64,000 nucleotides of DNA from Rhizobium hidalgonense. GTDB lineage: Bacteria; Pseudomonadota; Alphaproteobacteria; Rhizobiales; Rhizobiaceae. The notes below the pieces were generated by a model. It had not been told where the DNA came from. It searched no databases and saw nothing but the letters and a program-made list of their open reading frames with translations. Positions 7,878 to 16,768 of the stretch are shown here, piece after piece. The translations under genes were made by a program, and so were the position numbers. Location of the stretch: the NCBI RefSeq assembly GCF_002914525.1, contig NZ_LODW01000082.1:186001-250000 (forward strand), given 5' to 3'. The first letter of the stretch is position 1, and every line of letters starts with the position of its first letter.

Positions 7878-9140
7878 ATGGCCACAGAAATCCGCGTTCC
7901 AACTCTCGGTGAATCCGTCAGCGAGGCAACCGTCGGCACCTGGTTCAAGAAGGTCGGCGACGCCATCAAGGCCGACGAGCCGATTCTCGAGCTTGAAACC
8001 GACAAGGTGACCATCGAAGTTCCGGCACCCACCTCCGGCACGCTTTCGGAAATCGTTGTCGCAGCCGGCGAGACCGTCGGCCTCGGCGCGCTGCTCGGCC
8101 AGATCGCCGAAGGTGCCGCGGCTAGCGCCGCACCAGCTGCTGCTGCACCGGCTGCCGCTCCTGCCCAGCCGGCCGCGGCTGCTCCCGCTCAGCCGGCGCC
8201 GGTTGCCGCTGCTGCCGCATCAGCATCGAGCGCCTCCGTCTCCACCATGCCGCCGGCACCGGCGGCTTCGAAGATGCTTGCCGAAAGCAACCTTTCCGCC
8301 GATCAGATCGATGGTAGCGGCAAACGCGGCCAGGTGCTGAAGGGCGATGTCATTGCCGCCGTCGCCAAGGGCATTTCGGCTCCGGCGGCAGCACCCGCCG
8401 CCCCTGCCGCCGCGCGCGGCCCGTCGACGGTCGAAGATGCCTCGCGCGAAGAGCGCGTGAAGATGACGCGCCTGCGCCAGACGATCGCCAAGCGCCTCAA
8501 GGATGCACAGAACACCGCCGCCATGCTGACCACCTACAATGAGGTGGACATGAAGGCGGTCATGGATCTGCGCAACAAGTACAAGGACATTTTCGAGAAG
8601 AAGCACGGCGTCAAGCTCGGCTTCATGGGCTTCTTCACCAAGGCGGTGACGCATGCGCTGAAGGAACTGCCGGCGGTCAATGCCGAAATCGACGGCACTG
8701 ACGTCATCTATAAGAACTACTGCCATGTCGGCATGGCCGTCGGCACCGACAAGGGTCTCGTCGTTCCGGTCATCCGCGATGCTGACCAGATGTCGATCGC
8801 CGAAATCGAGAAGGAACTCGGCCGTCTTGCCAAGGCAGCCCGTGACGGCTCGCTCTCCATGGCCGACATGCAGGGCGGCACCTTCACCATAACCAATGGC
8901 GGCGTCTACGGTTCGCTGATGTCTTCGCCAATCCTCAACGCGCCGCAATCCGGCATTCTCGGCATGCACAAGATCCAGGAGCGGCCGGTGGCGATCGGCG
9001 GCCAGGTGGTCATCCGTCCGATGATGTATCTGGCTCTATCTTACGATCACCGCATCGTCGATGGCAAGGAAGCGGTGACATTCCTCGTGCGCGTCAAGGA
9101 AAGCCTGGAAGATCCGGAGCGTCTGGTTCTCGATCTCTAA
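7878..9140 (+). CDS. sucB: Dihydrolipoyllysine succinyltransferase (E2 of 2-oxoglutarate dehydrogenase)
   Basis: E2 core of the 2-oxoglutarate dehydrogenase complex, 420 residues. Domains in order are one lipoyl domain (1-77, lipoylated lysine K43 in ETDKVTIE), an Ala/Pro-rich linker (about 80-125), a peripheral-subunit-binding domain (about 135-170, SKMLAESNLSADQIDGSGKRG), a second short linker, and the catalytic acyltransferase domain. Catalytic H391 and D395 sit in SYDHRIVDG near the C-terminus. A single lipoyl domain is usual for this enzyme. The ATG follows AGGATCTGAACA. Four further genes lie between it and lpdA, which encodes the E3 partner. Confidence 0.96.
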   Translation: MATEIRVPTLGESVSEATVGTWFKKVGDAIKADEPILELETDKVTIEVPAPTSGTLSEIVVAAGETVGLGALLGQIAEGAAASAAPAAAAPAAAPAQPAAAAPAQPAPVAAAAASASSASVSTMPPAPAASKMLAESNLSADQIDGSGKRGQVLKGDVIAAVAKGISAPAAAPAAPAAARGPSTVEDASREERVKMTRLRQTIAKRLKDAQNTAAMLTTYNEVDMKAVMDLRNKYKDIFEKKHGVKLGFMGFFTKAVTHALKELPAVNAEIDGTDVIYKNYCHVGMAVGTDKGLVVPVIRDADQMSIAEIEKELGRLAKAARDGSLSMADMQGGTFTITNGGVYGSLMSSPILNAPQSGILGMHKIQERPVAIGGQVVIRPMMYLALSYDHRIVDGKEAVTFLVRVKESLEDPERLVLDL

Positions 9141-9151
9141 GGAGCGTTTCG

Positions 9152-9889
9152 ATGCGGAACCGGATCATGCGAGCGGCGCGCCTTGTTCTTTGCGCTGCCG
9201 CCGCGCATGTCCCGGTCTCCGCGTCGGCGGCCGGCTGGATCAGCAGCAATTTCGAGCTGGTGGCGCTCAGCGACGCCGAACTTTCCGGACGGTCGATCAA
9301 CGTGATCCATATGGGCAATGTCGAGCTGACCTCGGGACGTATCGTCGCGGCCGACCCTCTCGCCCAGCCCGATCGTCCAGCACTCGCAAAAACGGTTGCG
9401 CCGGGCGACTATCCGGTGACGCTCTACCAGGCCTTCGGGCGCATTGCCGCCGCCAGTATGCGGTTTGCCGAGGGTAAGCCGGATCGTTGGGAACTCGCGG
9501 TCCTGCCTGGGCAGGATCCAGCGGCGCTGAAGGATGACGAGATTTTCGGCTATCCGGTCGATGCCGGCGTCGGCTGTTACATGGATGCGGAGACGCTTGC
9601 TTTGATCGACGAGCGTCAAGCGCAGGTGCAGGCGCAAAAACCTGACGCCGATATCAATTACTACGACGACGTGCTGGCCGCTGATCTCGATGCCAACAAG
9701 GGCACCTATGCGCTGCACCGGCCGGTTGCCGGCAAGAAGGGCAATGTCGCAGTGTTCTGGAGCGGCTGGGGCGATGGTTTTTATCCGGTTTTCTGGGGGC
9801 TCGACAAAGACGGCCGGGCGCTGGTGCTGTTGACGGATTTCAGCGTGATCGAGAATGCCGAGGGGCGAAGGGAGCCGAAGCTGCAATGA
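9152..9889 (+). CDS. Putative exported DUF4241-like protein
   Basis: A 245-residue protein starting 11 bases after sucB with an AGGAG-type ribosome-binding site. The N-terminus has charged residues followed by a hydrophobic run (ARLVLCAAAAHVPVSASAAG), a probable Sec signal peptide with cleavage near residue 27. The C-terminal half contains GVGCYMDAETLALID and VAVFWSGWGDGFYPVFWGLD, in the style of DUF4241 proteins, which end in a G-x-GDG-x-Y segment. I assign the family with moderate confidence; function is unknown. It overlaps the next gene by 4 bases (ATGA), so the two are probably translationally coupled. Confidence 0.75.
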   Translation: MRNRIMRAARLVLCAAAAHVPVSASAAGWISSNFELVALSDAELSGRSINVIHMGNVELTSGRIVAADPLAQPDRPALAKTVAPGDYPVTLYQAFGRIAAASMRFAEGKPDRWELAVLPGQDPAALKDDEIFGYPVDAGVGCYMDAETLALIDERQAQVQAQKPDADINYYDDVLAADLDANKGTYALHRPVAGKKGNVAVFWSGWGDGFYPVFWGLDKDGRALVLLTDFSVIENAEGRREPKLQ

Positions 9890-10416
9890 GCGCGGGGATC
9901 AGGATCACGGCGGGGCGGAAGGGCGTGGCTGCAATCGCGGCCGCTGCATTCCTCAGCGTTCCTGTGGCCACCTTCGGCGCCGCCTGCAAGCAGGAACAGG
10001 CCGTCTATGTCGATCGCGACGCGGCGTATGAATTGCGATTTACGCCGCTGAATTCTCCATCCGCCGCCGCCAGCAATCAGTTCAAGGTCAGCGTGCTCAG
10101 GACAGCCGTCGTGATGGAAGGCTATGTCATGCCATCGGAAGATCCGGTGCGCGCCATCGGTATCCTGATGTTCAATTGCCCCGAGGGCGACGTGACCGGC
10201 GCCGATCTCAATGCCTGCACGGTCTGGCAGGGCGCCGTCTATGGCGTGGATGGCGAGGGCGAGATGGACAATCTGCAGCCGGAAGGCGCTGCGGCGGCCG
10301 AAAAACTCGTGCTTCCCGGTCTTGGTCCGGCCATTCGCGAATCCAGCGCCTGGGGCGAGGGCAAGGCTTCCGTGGCGCCCTGGGACGTGCTTGTTTTCAA
10401 GGAGTGTGCGACATGA
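9886..10416 (+). CDS. Hypothetical exported protein
   Basis: A 176-residue protein whose ATG overlaps the stop of the DUF4241-like gene (ATGA). Residues 10-32 form a hydrophobic stretch ending AATFGAA, a likely signal peptide, and the mature part starts CKQEQAVYVDRDAAYELRF. Two further cysteines (in FNCPEGD and LNACTVW) and a final C in FKECAT could form disulphides in the periplasm. I do not recognise a family. Its 3' end overlaps the SDR gene by 4 bases, making a chain of overlapping genes that are probably expressed together. Confidence 0.7.
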   Translation: MSAGIRITAGRKGVAAIAAAAFLSVPVATFGAACKQEQAVYVDRDAAYELRFTPLNSPSAAASNQFKVSVLRTAVVMEGYVMPSEDPVRAIGILMFNCPEGDVTGADLNACTVWQGAVYGVDGEGEMDNLQPEGAAAAEKLVLPGLGPAIRESSAWGEGKASVAPWDVLVFKECAT

Positions 10417-11165
10417 GCGATACCCCTGTTGTTCTGGTGACCGGCGGAAGCCGGGGCATCGGCGCTGCCGTCTGCCGCCTCGCCGCGCGCCAGGGTTGGC
10501 GTGTCGCGGTGAATTACGCCTCCAACCGCAAGGCCGCGGACGCCGTCGTGGCTTCGATCGTCGAGGATGGCGGCGAGGCCGTGGCGATCGAGGGCGATGT
10601 CGGCAAGGCTGCGGATATCGCCGCGATGTTTGCCGCGGTCGACCGCCATTTCGGCAGGCTTGACGGCCTCGTCAACAATGCCGGTATCGTCGACTATCCG
10701 CAGCGGGTCGACGAGATGTCGGCCGAGCGGATCGAGCGGATGCTGCGCGTCAATGTCACCGGCTCCATACTCTGTGCGGCAGAGGCTATACGCCGCATGT
10801 CGAGCCGCCATGGTGGCCAGGGCGGCGCGATCGTCAACGTCTCATCGATGGCGGCGATCCTCGGTTCGGCGACGCAGTATGTCGATTATGCCGCCTCGAA
10901 GGCGGCGATCGACACGTTCACGGTGGGGCTTTCGCGCGAGGTCGCTGCCGAGGGCATCCGTGTGAACGCCATCAGACCGGGCATCATCGAAACCGACCTC
11001 CATGCTTCGGGCGGGCTGCCGGACCGGGCGCGCGAAATGGCGCCGTCTGTCCCGATGCAGCGCGCCGGTTCGCCCGAGGAGGTGGCGGATGCGATCCTCT
11101 ATCTGCTTTCTCCTTCGGCTTCCTATGTAACCGGCGCGATCCTCAATGTGAGCGGCGGCCGCTAG
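10413..11165 (+). CDS. Short-chain dehydrogenase/reductase (SDR)
   Basis: A 250-residue classical SDR. The nucleotide-binding motif TGGSRGIG is at residues 10-17, NNAG follows at about 88-91, and the catalytic serine in NVSSMAA and Y-x-x-x-K in YVDYAASKAA are present. The end of the protein has PSASYVTGAILNVSGGR, the usual SDR C-terminus. It resembles FabG-like or sugar/alcohol oxidoreductases of about 250 residues; the substrate cannot be inferred. The ATG lies within the end of the preceding gene (ATGA-type overlap at 10413-10416). Confidence 0.88.
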   Translation: MSDTPVVLVTGGSRGIGAAVCRLAARQGWRVAVNYASNRKAADAVVASIVEDGGEAVAIEGDVGKAADIAAMFAAVDRHFGRLDGLVNNAGIVDYPQRVDEMSAERIERMLRVNVTGSILCAAEAIRRMSSRHGGQGGAIVNVSSMAAILGSATQYVDYAASKAAIDTFTVGLSREVAAEGIRVNAIRPGIIETDLHASGGLPDRAREMAPSVPMQRAGSPEEVADAILYLLSPSASYVTGAILNVSGGR

Positions 11166-11186
11166 AGCGACAGGGCGAAAAACAGC

Positions 11187-11369
11187 ATGCAGTCTATTCT
11201 CGAATTCCTCGGCATGATGGCCGTCTTTTCGGTCTTCATCCCCTATTTCTTCACGGTCAAGGCGATCCGTGACCGCTTCATCGCCAGTGGCAAATGGTTC
11301 GACCGCATTACCGGAGCGGCGCTCGCCGGCTTCGGCTTCCGCCTCGTGCTCACGCGCGCGGCCGACTAA
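11187..11369 (+). CDS. Small membrane protein, possible LysE-like C-terminal remnant
   Basis: A 60-residue open frame between the SDR and lpdA. It holds one hydrophobic segment (ILEFLGMMAVFSVFIPYFFTV) and ends KWFDRITGAALAGFGFRLVLTRAAD. The latter resembles the last helix of LysE/RhtB amino-acid exporters (W-hDR-hTG.hhh.hG.RL), so this may be a decayed exporter or a genuine small membrane protein. The start at 11187 lacks a strong ribosome-binding site. Function unknown. Confidence 0.45.
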   Translation: MQSILEFLGMMAVFSVFIPYFFTVKAIRDRFIASGKWFDRITGAALAGFGFRLVLTRAAD

Positions 11370-11394
11370 CTGAAAATCCAAAGGAAAAGAAGCA

Positions 11395-12801
11395 ATGTCC
11401 TACGATGTGATCATTATCGGAACCGGCCCGGGCGGCTATGTCTGCGCCGTCAAAGCAGCCCAGCTCGGCCTCAATGTCGCCGTTGTCGAAAAGCGCGCCA
11501 CCTATGGCGGCACCTGCCTGAATGTCGGCTGCATTCCGTCGAAGGCGCTGCTGCATGCCTCCGAAATGTTCCATCAGGCCGGCCATGGCATGAGCGCGCT
11601 CGGCATCGACATTGCGCCGCCGACCCTCAACCTCGGCAACATGATGGCCCACAAGGACGCGACGGTGAAGTCGAACGTCGACGGCGTCGCCTTCCTCTTC
11701 AAGAAGAACAAGATCGATGCCTTCCAGGGCAGCGGCAAGATCGTCGCGGCCGGCAAGGTCGCCGTCAACGCCGACGACGGCACGGTGCAGGAGATCGAAG
11801 GCAAGAACATCGTCATCGCCACCGGCTCGGACGTCGCCGGCATTCCCGGCGTGCAGGTCGAGATCGATGAGAAGACCATCATCTCGTCCACCGGCGGCAT
11901 CGCGCTGGAGAAAGTGCCGGAAACGCTGATCGTCGTCGGCGGCGGCGTCATCGGCCTCGAGCTCGGCTCGGTCTGGTCGCGCCTCGGCGCCAAGGTCACT
12001 GTCGTCGAATATCTCGACACCATCCTCGGCGGCATGGACGGCGAAGTCTCCAAACAGTTCCAACGCATGCTCGCCAAACAGGGCATCGATTTCCATCTCG
12101 GCGCCAAGGTCACCGGCGTCGAAAAGGGCGAAAAGGGCGCCAAGGTCACGTTCGAGCCGGTCAAGGGCGGCGACAAGGTGACGCTCGACGCCGAAGTCGT
12201 GCTGATCGCCACCGGCCGCAAGCCCTATACGGCGGGGCTCGGCCTGGAACAGGCCGGTGTCGCGCTCGACAATCGCGGCCGCGTCGAGATCGACAGTCAC
12301 TTCAAGACCAATGTCGCCGGCATCTATGCGATCGGCGATGTGGTCAAGGGCCCGATGCTGGCGCACAAGGCCGAAGACGAGGGCGTGGCGCTCGCTGAAA
12401 TCCTCGCCGGCCAGCATGGCCACGTCAATTACGACGTTATCCCGAGTGTCGTCTATACCCAGCCGGAGATCGCTTCGGTCGGCAAGACCGAGGAAGAGCT
12501 GAAGGCGGCTGGTATCGCCTACAAGGTCGGCAAGTTCCCGTTCACCGCAAACGGCCGCGCCCGCGCGATGCTGGCGACCGACGGCTTCGTCAAGATCCTT
12601 GCCGATAAGGAAACCGACCGCGTGCTCGGCGGCCATATCGTCGGCTTCGGCGCCGGCGAGATGATCCACGAGATCACCGTGCTGATGGAGTTCGGCGGGT
12701 CGTCGGAAGATCTCGGCCGCACCTGCCATGCGCATCCGACGATGTCGGAAGCGGTGAAGGAAGCCGCGCTTGCGACCTTCTTCAAGCCGATCCATATGTA
12801 A
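11395..12801 (+). CDS. lpdA: Dihydrolipoyl dehydrogenase (E3)
   Basis: FAD flavoprotein that reoxidises the dihydrolipoyl groups of SucB with NAD+. It has 468 residues, the usual length. The FAD motif GTGPGGYVCA is at 9-18. The redox-active disulphide is C41/C46 in GGTCLNVGCIPSK, the NAD-binding GGGVIGLELGSVWSRLG lies at about 182-198, and the second FAD contact IYAIGDV is near residue 310. The dimer-interface active-site histidine is H447 in TCHAHPTMSEA. It is the last gene of the TCA block and is followed by a strong terminator. A separate lpd for pyruvate dehydrogenase is usual in rhizobia, so this copy is probably the oxoglutarate dehydrogenase E3. Confidence 0.96.
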   Translation: MSYDVIIIGTGPGGYVCAVKAAQLGLNVAVVEKRATYGGTCLNVGCIPSKALLHASEMFHQAGHGMSALGIDIAPPTLNLGNMMAHKDATVKSNVDGVAFLFKKNKIDAFQGSGKIVAAGKVAVNADDGTVQEIEGKNIVIATGSDVAGIPGVQVEIDEKTIISSTGGIALEKVPETLIVVGGGVIGLELGSVWSRLGAKVTVVEYLDTILGGMDGEVSKQFQRMLAKQGIDFHLGAKVTGVEKGEKGAKVTFEPVKGGDKVTLDAEVVLIATGRKPYTAGLGLEQAGVALDNRGRVEIDSHFKTNVAGIYAIGDVVKGPMLAHKAEDEGVALAEILAGQHGHVNYDVIPSVVYTQPEIASVGKTEEELKAAGIAYKVGKFPFTANGRARAMLATDGFVKILADKETDRVLGGHIVGFGAGEMIHEITVLMEFGGSSEDLGRTCHAHPTMSEAVKEAALATFFKPIHM

Positions 12802-12827
12802 TCTTAGATAAGCTTAACAAAGCACAA

Positions 12828-12858
12828 AGCCGCTTGCCGCGAGGCAGGCGGCTGTTTT
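12828..12858 (+). terminator. Rho-independent terminator after lpdA
   Basis: AGCCGCTTGCC (12828-12838) pairs with GGCAGGCGGCT (12843-12853) through 11 base pairs with one G-T wobble, around a GCGA tetraloop. GTTTT follows. It lies 27 bases after the lpdA stop and marks the end of the TCA block. Confidence 0.9.
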
Positions 12859-12909
12859 CGTGCTATTGCTTGGTGCCCGACAAGCTGGCCGCGACAGGCG
12901 GAGGGAGGT

Positions 12910-14109
12910 TCAGTCGAAAAAGCCCGCATCCTCTTCCCTGAGGTATCTCCTGGCCCCCTCAGCGTCGATATCGAGGCCCAGCCCCGGCGCTTCCAGCAGG
13001 TCCACCATGCTGTCCTTCACGATCTGCGGCGGCAAGCCGATTACCAGATCCTCCCACCAGGGGTCGGAGGCGGTCGGATATTCGAATGCGATGTAATTTG
13101 CCGGCAAGGTGGCGCAGACATTGATCAAGGCGCCGAGGCCGAGCAGGCCGTTAGCGGTGCCGTGCGGTGCCATCAGGATCGAGTGCATGTAGGCGTGCTC
13201 GGCGACCCATTTTAGCTCGGCAATGCCGCCAACATCGGCGGGATCGGGGCCGATGACGCGGACCGCCTGCGTCTCGATCAGTTCCTTGAAATTGTGCCGC
13301 AGATAGATTTGCTCACCAGTGTGAATTGGCGTCGAGGTGGAGGTTGTCAGTTCCCGATAGGCCTGCGGATTGACCCAAGGCACGTAGTCGCCGGTCAGCA
13401 TGTCCTCCAGCCACATCAAATTGTACTTCTCGACCGCGCGCGCGAACTTAATCGCATCGGGCAGCATCCAGCCCGGGCCGCAGTCGAGCGCCAGGCTGAC
13501 CTTGTCGCCCAGCACTTCCTTCATCGCAATCACGCAGTCGAGCATGTGATTGAAACCGCGCTCGCTGATCAAACCCTGATCCATGGCGCCGTGATAGCCG
13601 GCCTTCTTCTGGGTCACGCCGTAATGGAAGTCCTCGATGCTGTCCTTCATGTTGGAGTGGAACGAGATGCCTTGCTTGACCATGAAGAAATTCTGGGGTT
13701 GCTCCATCATCCATTTGACGTCGGCGGCGTAATCTTCCGGCCGATCGCCAGTGCGTTTCTGGCGAACCGAGCCGTTGTAGACGCGGACTTTGTCCCGGAC
13801 TTTGCCGCCGAGCAGTTTGTAGACGGGCACACCCGCGGCCTTGCCAGCAATATCCCACAACGCGTGCTCAATAGCGCTCACCGCCGCGCCGTAGGGCTTG
13901 AAAGAGCCGCGTTGGCGGATTTTCAGCATGACTCGCTCGACGTCGGTCGGGTCCTCGCCGACCAGTGCCTCGCGGAAATGCAGCACCCAGGGCTTGAGAT
14001 AGGACTTGGTGAATTCGACTTCGCCCAAACCGTAGAGGCCCTCGTCTGTCACGATGCGGACGATCGGGTGTTTGCCGATAACGGCGCAGCGCAAATCAGT
14101 GATCTTCAT
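12910..14109 (-). CDS. Mandelate racemase/enolase-superfamily dehydratase 1 (ManD/RspA-like)
   Basis: A 399-residue enolase-superfamily protein, probably a sugar-acid dehydratase. The N-terminal capping domain begins MKITDLRCAVIGKHPIVRIVTDEG. The barrel domain shows the three metal ligands D209 (ALDCG), E235 (WLEDM) and E266 (HTGEQ), plus a likely His-Asp dyad formed by D289 or D292 (PDPADVGGI) and H316 (APHG). The strand-2 position reads MVKQG (K145), not the K-x-K of some relatives. The first half has an insertion (about 115-175) like those of D-mannonate dehydratase/RspA proteins. It is the last gene of a reverse-strand operon under a GntR gene, 17 bases downstream of a second family member. 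The substrate is unknown. Confidence 0.85.
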   Translation of the reverse strand: MKITDLRCAVIGKHPIVRIVTDEGLYGLGEVEFTKSYLKPWVLHFREALVGEDPTDVERVMLKIRQRGSFKPYGAAVSAIEHALWDIAGKAAGVPVYKLLGGKVRDKVRVYNGSVRQKRTGDRPEDYAADVKWMMEQPQNFFMVKQGISFHSNMKDSIEDFHYGVTQKKAGYHGAMDQGLISERGFNHMLDCVIAMKEVLGDKVSLALDCGPGWMLPDAIKFARAVEKYNLMWLEDMLTGDYVPWVNPQAYRELTTSTSTPIHTGEQIYLRHNFKELIETQAVRVIGPDPADVGGIAELKWVAEHAYMHSILMAPHGTANGLLGLGALINVCATLPANYIAFEYPTASDPWWEDLVIGLPPQIVKDSMVDLLEAPGLGLDIDAEGARRYLREEDAGFFD

Positions 14110-14126
14110 CCTCGTTCCTTTTCGCC

Positions 14127-15488
14127 TCAGCTCCAGGTGCGATCCCAGGAATATTCATCATCCCACTGGTCAGTCGGTTGCCAAATGCCGGTGACACCCG
14201 GCCGCAGATGCTGCGAGATCACCTCGTCGACAATGTCTTCAATCCCGAGGCCCGGCTTATCCGGAACCGTGATGAAGCCGTTTTTCACCAGCGGTTTGGG
14301 AAGGCCCGTGACGATATCGTCCCACCAGTCGACATCGGCGGAATGGTATTCGAGCGCCATGAAGTTTTCGGTCGCGGTCGCGACATGTGCCGCGGCCATG
14401 GCTGCGATCGGACTTTCTGCCATATGGATGGCCATGGCGACACCCCGGTCCTGCGCCATATCACCGATCTTCTTGGTCTCGAGGATGCCCCCGCTGGTGA
14501 GCAGGTCAGGATGGATAACGGAGACGCCGCCGCTGTTGAGCAGAGGCTCGAAGCCTTCCTTGAGGTAGATGTCCTCGCCAGTGCAGATCGGCACCGTGGT
14601 GGCGTCCTGCAATTGTCGGTATTGCTCGGTATATTGCCATGGGATCACATCCTCGAGCCAGGCCGGCACGTATTTCTCAATTCGCCTGGCCAGGCGAATG
14701 CCGTTCTGCATCGAGATATGGCCGATATGGTCGATCGCCAGTGGCACATCCATGCCGATGACCTCACGAACCTCGGCAATGTATTGCTCGAGCAGGTCGA
14801 GGCCCTTGTCGGAAAAATGGAGGCCGGTAAACGGGTGCTGGATGTTATGCAAATCGTAGGCAGCGTTGCGGACACGCCGCTCTTCAATGGTCTTCAGCGG
14901 CCCGCGACTGGGAGCGTCGCGGTAGACTTCCAGTGAGCCGGCAGGAAACACGACCGCACCGGGCACATCGGCGATCTGCATCAGTCCCAGATCCATTTTG
15001 AGGAAGGTGAAGCCGAGCTCCATGCGCTGCTTGAGGCGCTTGCCCGTCTCGGTGCCGCTCGGCACGGTGGCGTCGGTATCGCAGTAGACGCGCACTTTCT
15101 CCCGAAAACGGCCGCCGAGCATCTGGTAGACGGGGACGCCATAAGCCTTGCCGGCAAGATCCCACAACGCGATTTCCACCGCCGATACGCCGCCGCCTTG
15201 CCGGCCGTGCCCGCCGAACTGCTTGATCCGGCGAAACAGTCGATCGATGTCGCAAGGGTTCTCGCCGAGCAACCGGCTCTTCAACATCAGCGCATAGCTG
15301 GCGCTGGCGCCGTCGCGCACCTCGCCAAGCCCGACGATGCGCTGGTTGGTGTAAATCTTAAGCAGCACCGAGGTGAATGGCGCGCCGACAATTTCGGCTA
15401 CCCGCAAGTCGGTGATGCGAAGGTCGGACGGCTTGGAATGCGTGTTCACCCGATTGAGCGCCTCGTCGGCTCCATCTGCCTCTGGCAT
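14127..15488 (-). CDS. Mandelate racemase/enolase-superfamily dehydratase 2
   Basis: A 453-residue family member, longer than usual because of an N-terminal extension (about 1-22) and a C-terminal tail ending QPTDQWDDEYSWDRTWS. Predicted ligands are D253 (AIDH), E279 (WLED) and E305 (TGED), with D328 (HPDLLTSGGI) and H355 (AIHMAES) as the candidate dyad. The strand-2 position is FLKMDLG (K164, D166). The ATG at 15488 follows GAGGTAAATC, a good ribosome-binding site; a GTG 13 codons in is an alternative. It sits 60 bases after the third dehydratase and 17 bases before the first. Sequence likeness to the neighbours is low apart from the catalytic residues, so the enzymes probably have different substrates. 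Confidence 0.83.
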   Translation of the reverse strand: MPEADGADEALNRVNTHSKPSDLRITDLRVAEIVGAPFTSVLLKIYTNQRIVGLGEVRDGASASYALMLKSRLLGENPCDIDRLFRRIKQFGGHGRQGGGVSAVEIALWDLAGKAYGVPVYQMLGGRFREKVRVYCDTDATVPSGTETGKRLKQRMELGFTFLKMDLGLMQIADVPGAVVFPAGSLEVYRDAPSRGPLKTIEERRVRNAAYDLHNIQHPFTGLHFSDKGLDLLEQYIAEVREVIGMDVPLAIDHIGHISMQNGIRLARRIEKYVPAWLEDVIPWQYTEQYRQLQDATTVPICTGEDIYLKEGFEPLLNSGGVSVIHPDLLTSGGILETKKIGDMAQDRGVAMAIHMAESPIAAMAAAHVATATENFMALEYHSADVDWWDDIVTGLPKPLVKNGFITVPDKPGLGIEDIVDEVISQHLRPGVTGIWQPTDQWDDEYSWDRTWS

Positions 15489-15548
15489 GATTTACCTCGT
15501 TCTGGTGGGCGGGGGTCGCCGCGTACGCTCGCACGGCGTAAAGCGTTG

Positions 15549-16715
15549 CTAGTGCAGTTCTATTTCGTGGCTTTGAAGGTAGTCGCGGTTCATTTCGACA
15601 CCGAGACCAGGCTTGGGTGTCAGCTTGAGGTTGCCGTTCGAAACATCGAGTGGTCTGTCGATGAGGTGATCGTATTTGCTGAGGTTCCACTCCGACGTTT
15701 CGAGTTTGTAGAAGTTGGGAACGGTCATCATCACCTGCGCGCCCGCAACCACGTTGATCGGCCCCGCGGCGTCATGCGGCGAGACGGGGATGTAGTAGGC
15801 TTCGCATAGGGCAGAAATCTTCTTGAGTTCGGTAATGCCGCCGGTCCAGGTGACATCAGGCATGATGTAGTCGGCGAGCTTGTTTTCGAGCACCGGCACG
15901 AAATCCCACTTCGTGTGGCCGCGCTCGCCCCACGAGATGGCGGCGCTGACCTTCTCGCGGACCTGTCTGAGAGCGTTGAGGCTCTCCGGCGGACAGGGCT
16001 CCTCGAACCAGTCGATCTGACCAGCTTCCTCGAGGCTCCGACAAAGGCGAATGGCGGTGGGAACGTCGAACCGGCCATGCGCATCGATAAGGATATCGAC
16101 ATCAGGGCCCGCCGTTTCGCGGATAAGGGCCGTGAGTTCGGCGGCTTCGCGCTCATCCTTGCGGGTCATGCTGCCATCGAGGTAGCCGTCCCGCTGTTCG
16201 CGAGGCAGTCCATCGGCGGTGCGGCCTTGGTAGGGGAAAGGATCGAACTTGAGCGCCGTGTGACCGGACTCGACGATATCTCTGATTTCGCGGACCACAG
16301 CCTCATTGCTGGTAAACTTGGCCTGGTTGGGATGGGTGTAGAGCGCAATTTCATCGCGCACCGGTCCACCCAACAGCTCGTATATCGGCTTGCCCAGGAC
16401 TTTGCCTCGGATGTCCCAGAGGGCGATGTCGATGCCGCTCACGCATTCGACTGCGGCGCCGCGACTGCCCATGTAGGTGAAGCTGCGGAATATCTTGTGC
16501 CACAGATGCTCAATGCGCGCCGGGTCCTCGCCTGTCACAGCGGCCCCGATCTGCCGCAGGATCGTGCAGAGGGCGCGATTGGCAAGTCTTGTCGTGGTGG
16601 TGATCTCGCCCCAGCCGCTGACCCCCTCATCGGTCGTCACTTCGACGAACAGAAACTCTCCCCAATAGGAAGCATCGGACTTGATCAGCCACGGCCGAAC
16701 GCTGGTGATTTTCAT
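15549..16715 (-). CDS. Enolase-superfamily dehydratase 3 (galactonate-dehydratase-like)
   Basis: A 388-residue protein with K156 and D158 in ALKFDPF, D211 and H213 in LIDAHGR, E238 in WFEEP, E264 in WGERG, D287 in MPDVTWTGGI and H314 in VSPHDAAGP. The pair of histidines, one after the first metal ligand (D-x-H) and one on strand 7, is the arrangement of D-galactonate dehydratase (DgoD) and relatives. The first residues (MKITSVRPWLIKSDASYWGEFLFVEV) are of that type. It is the first structural gene after the GntR regulator, 53 bases downstream of it. A D-galactonate or other aldonate substrate is plausible but unproven. Confidence 0.85.
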   Translation of the reverse strand: MKITSVRPWLIKSDASYWGEFLFVEVTTDEGVSGWGEITTTTRLANRALCTILRQIGAAVTGEDPARIEHLWHKIFRSFTYMGSRGAAVECVSGIDIALWDIRGKVLGKPIYELLGGPVRDEIALYTHPNQAKFTSNEAVVREIRDIVESGHTALKFDPFPYQGRTADGLPREQRDGYLDGSMTRKDEREAAELTALIRETAGPDVDILIDAHGRFDVPTAIRLCRSLEEAGQIDWFEEPCPPESLNALRQVREKVSAAISWGERGHTKWDFVPVLENKLADYIMPDVTWTGGITELKKISALCEAYYIPVSPHDAAGPINVVAGAQVMMTVPNFYKLETSEWNLSKYDHLIDRPLDVSNGNLKLTPKPGLGVEMNRDYLQSHEIELH

Positions 16716-16768
16716 CTGAACTGCCTTTGTGTGAAGTGGTGGGGATAACGACGTTTCAGGCGTGCATT

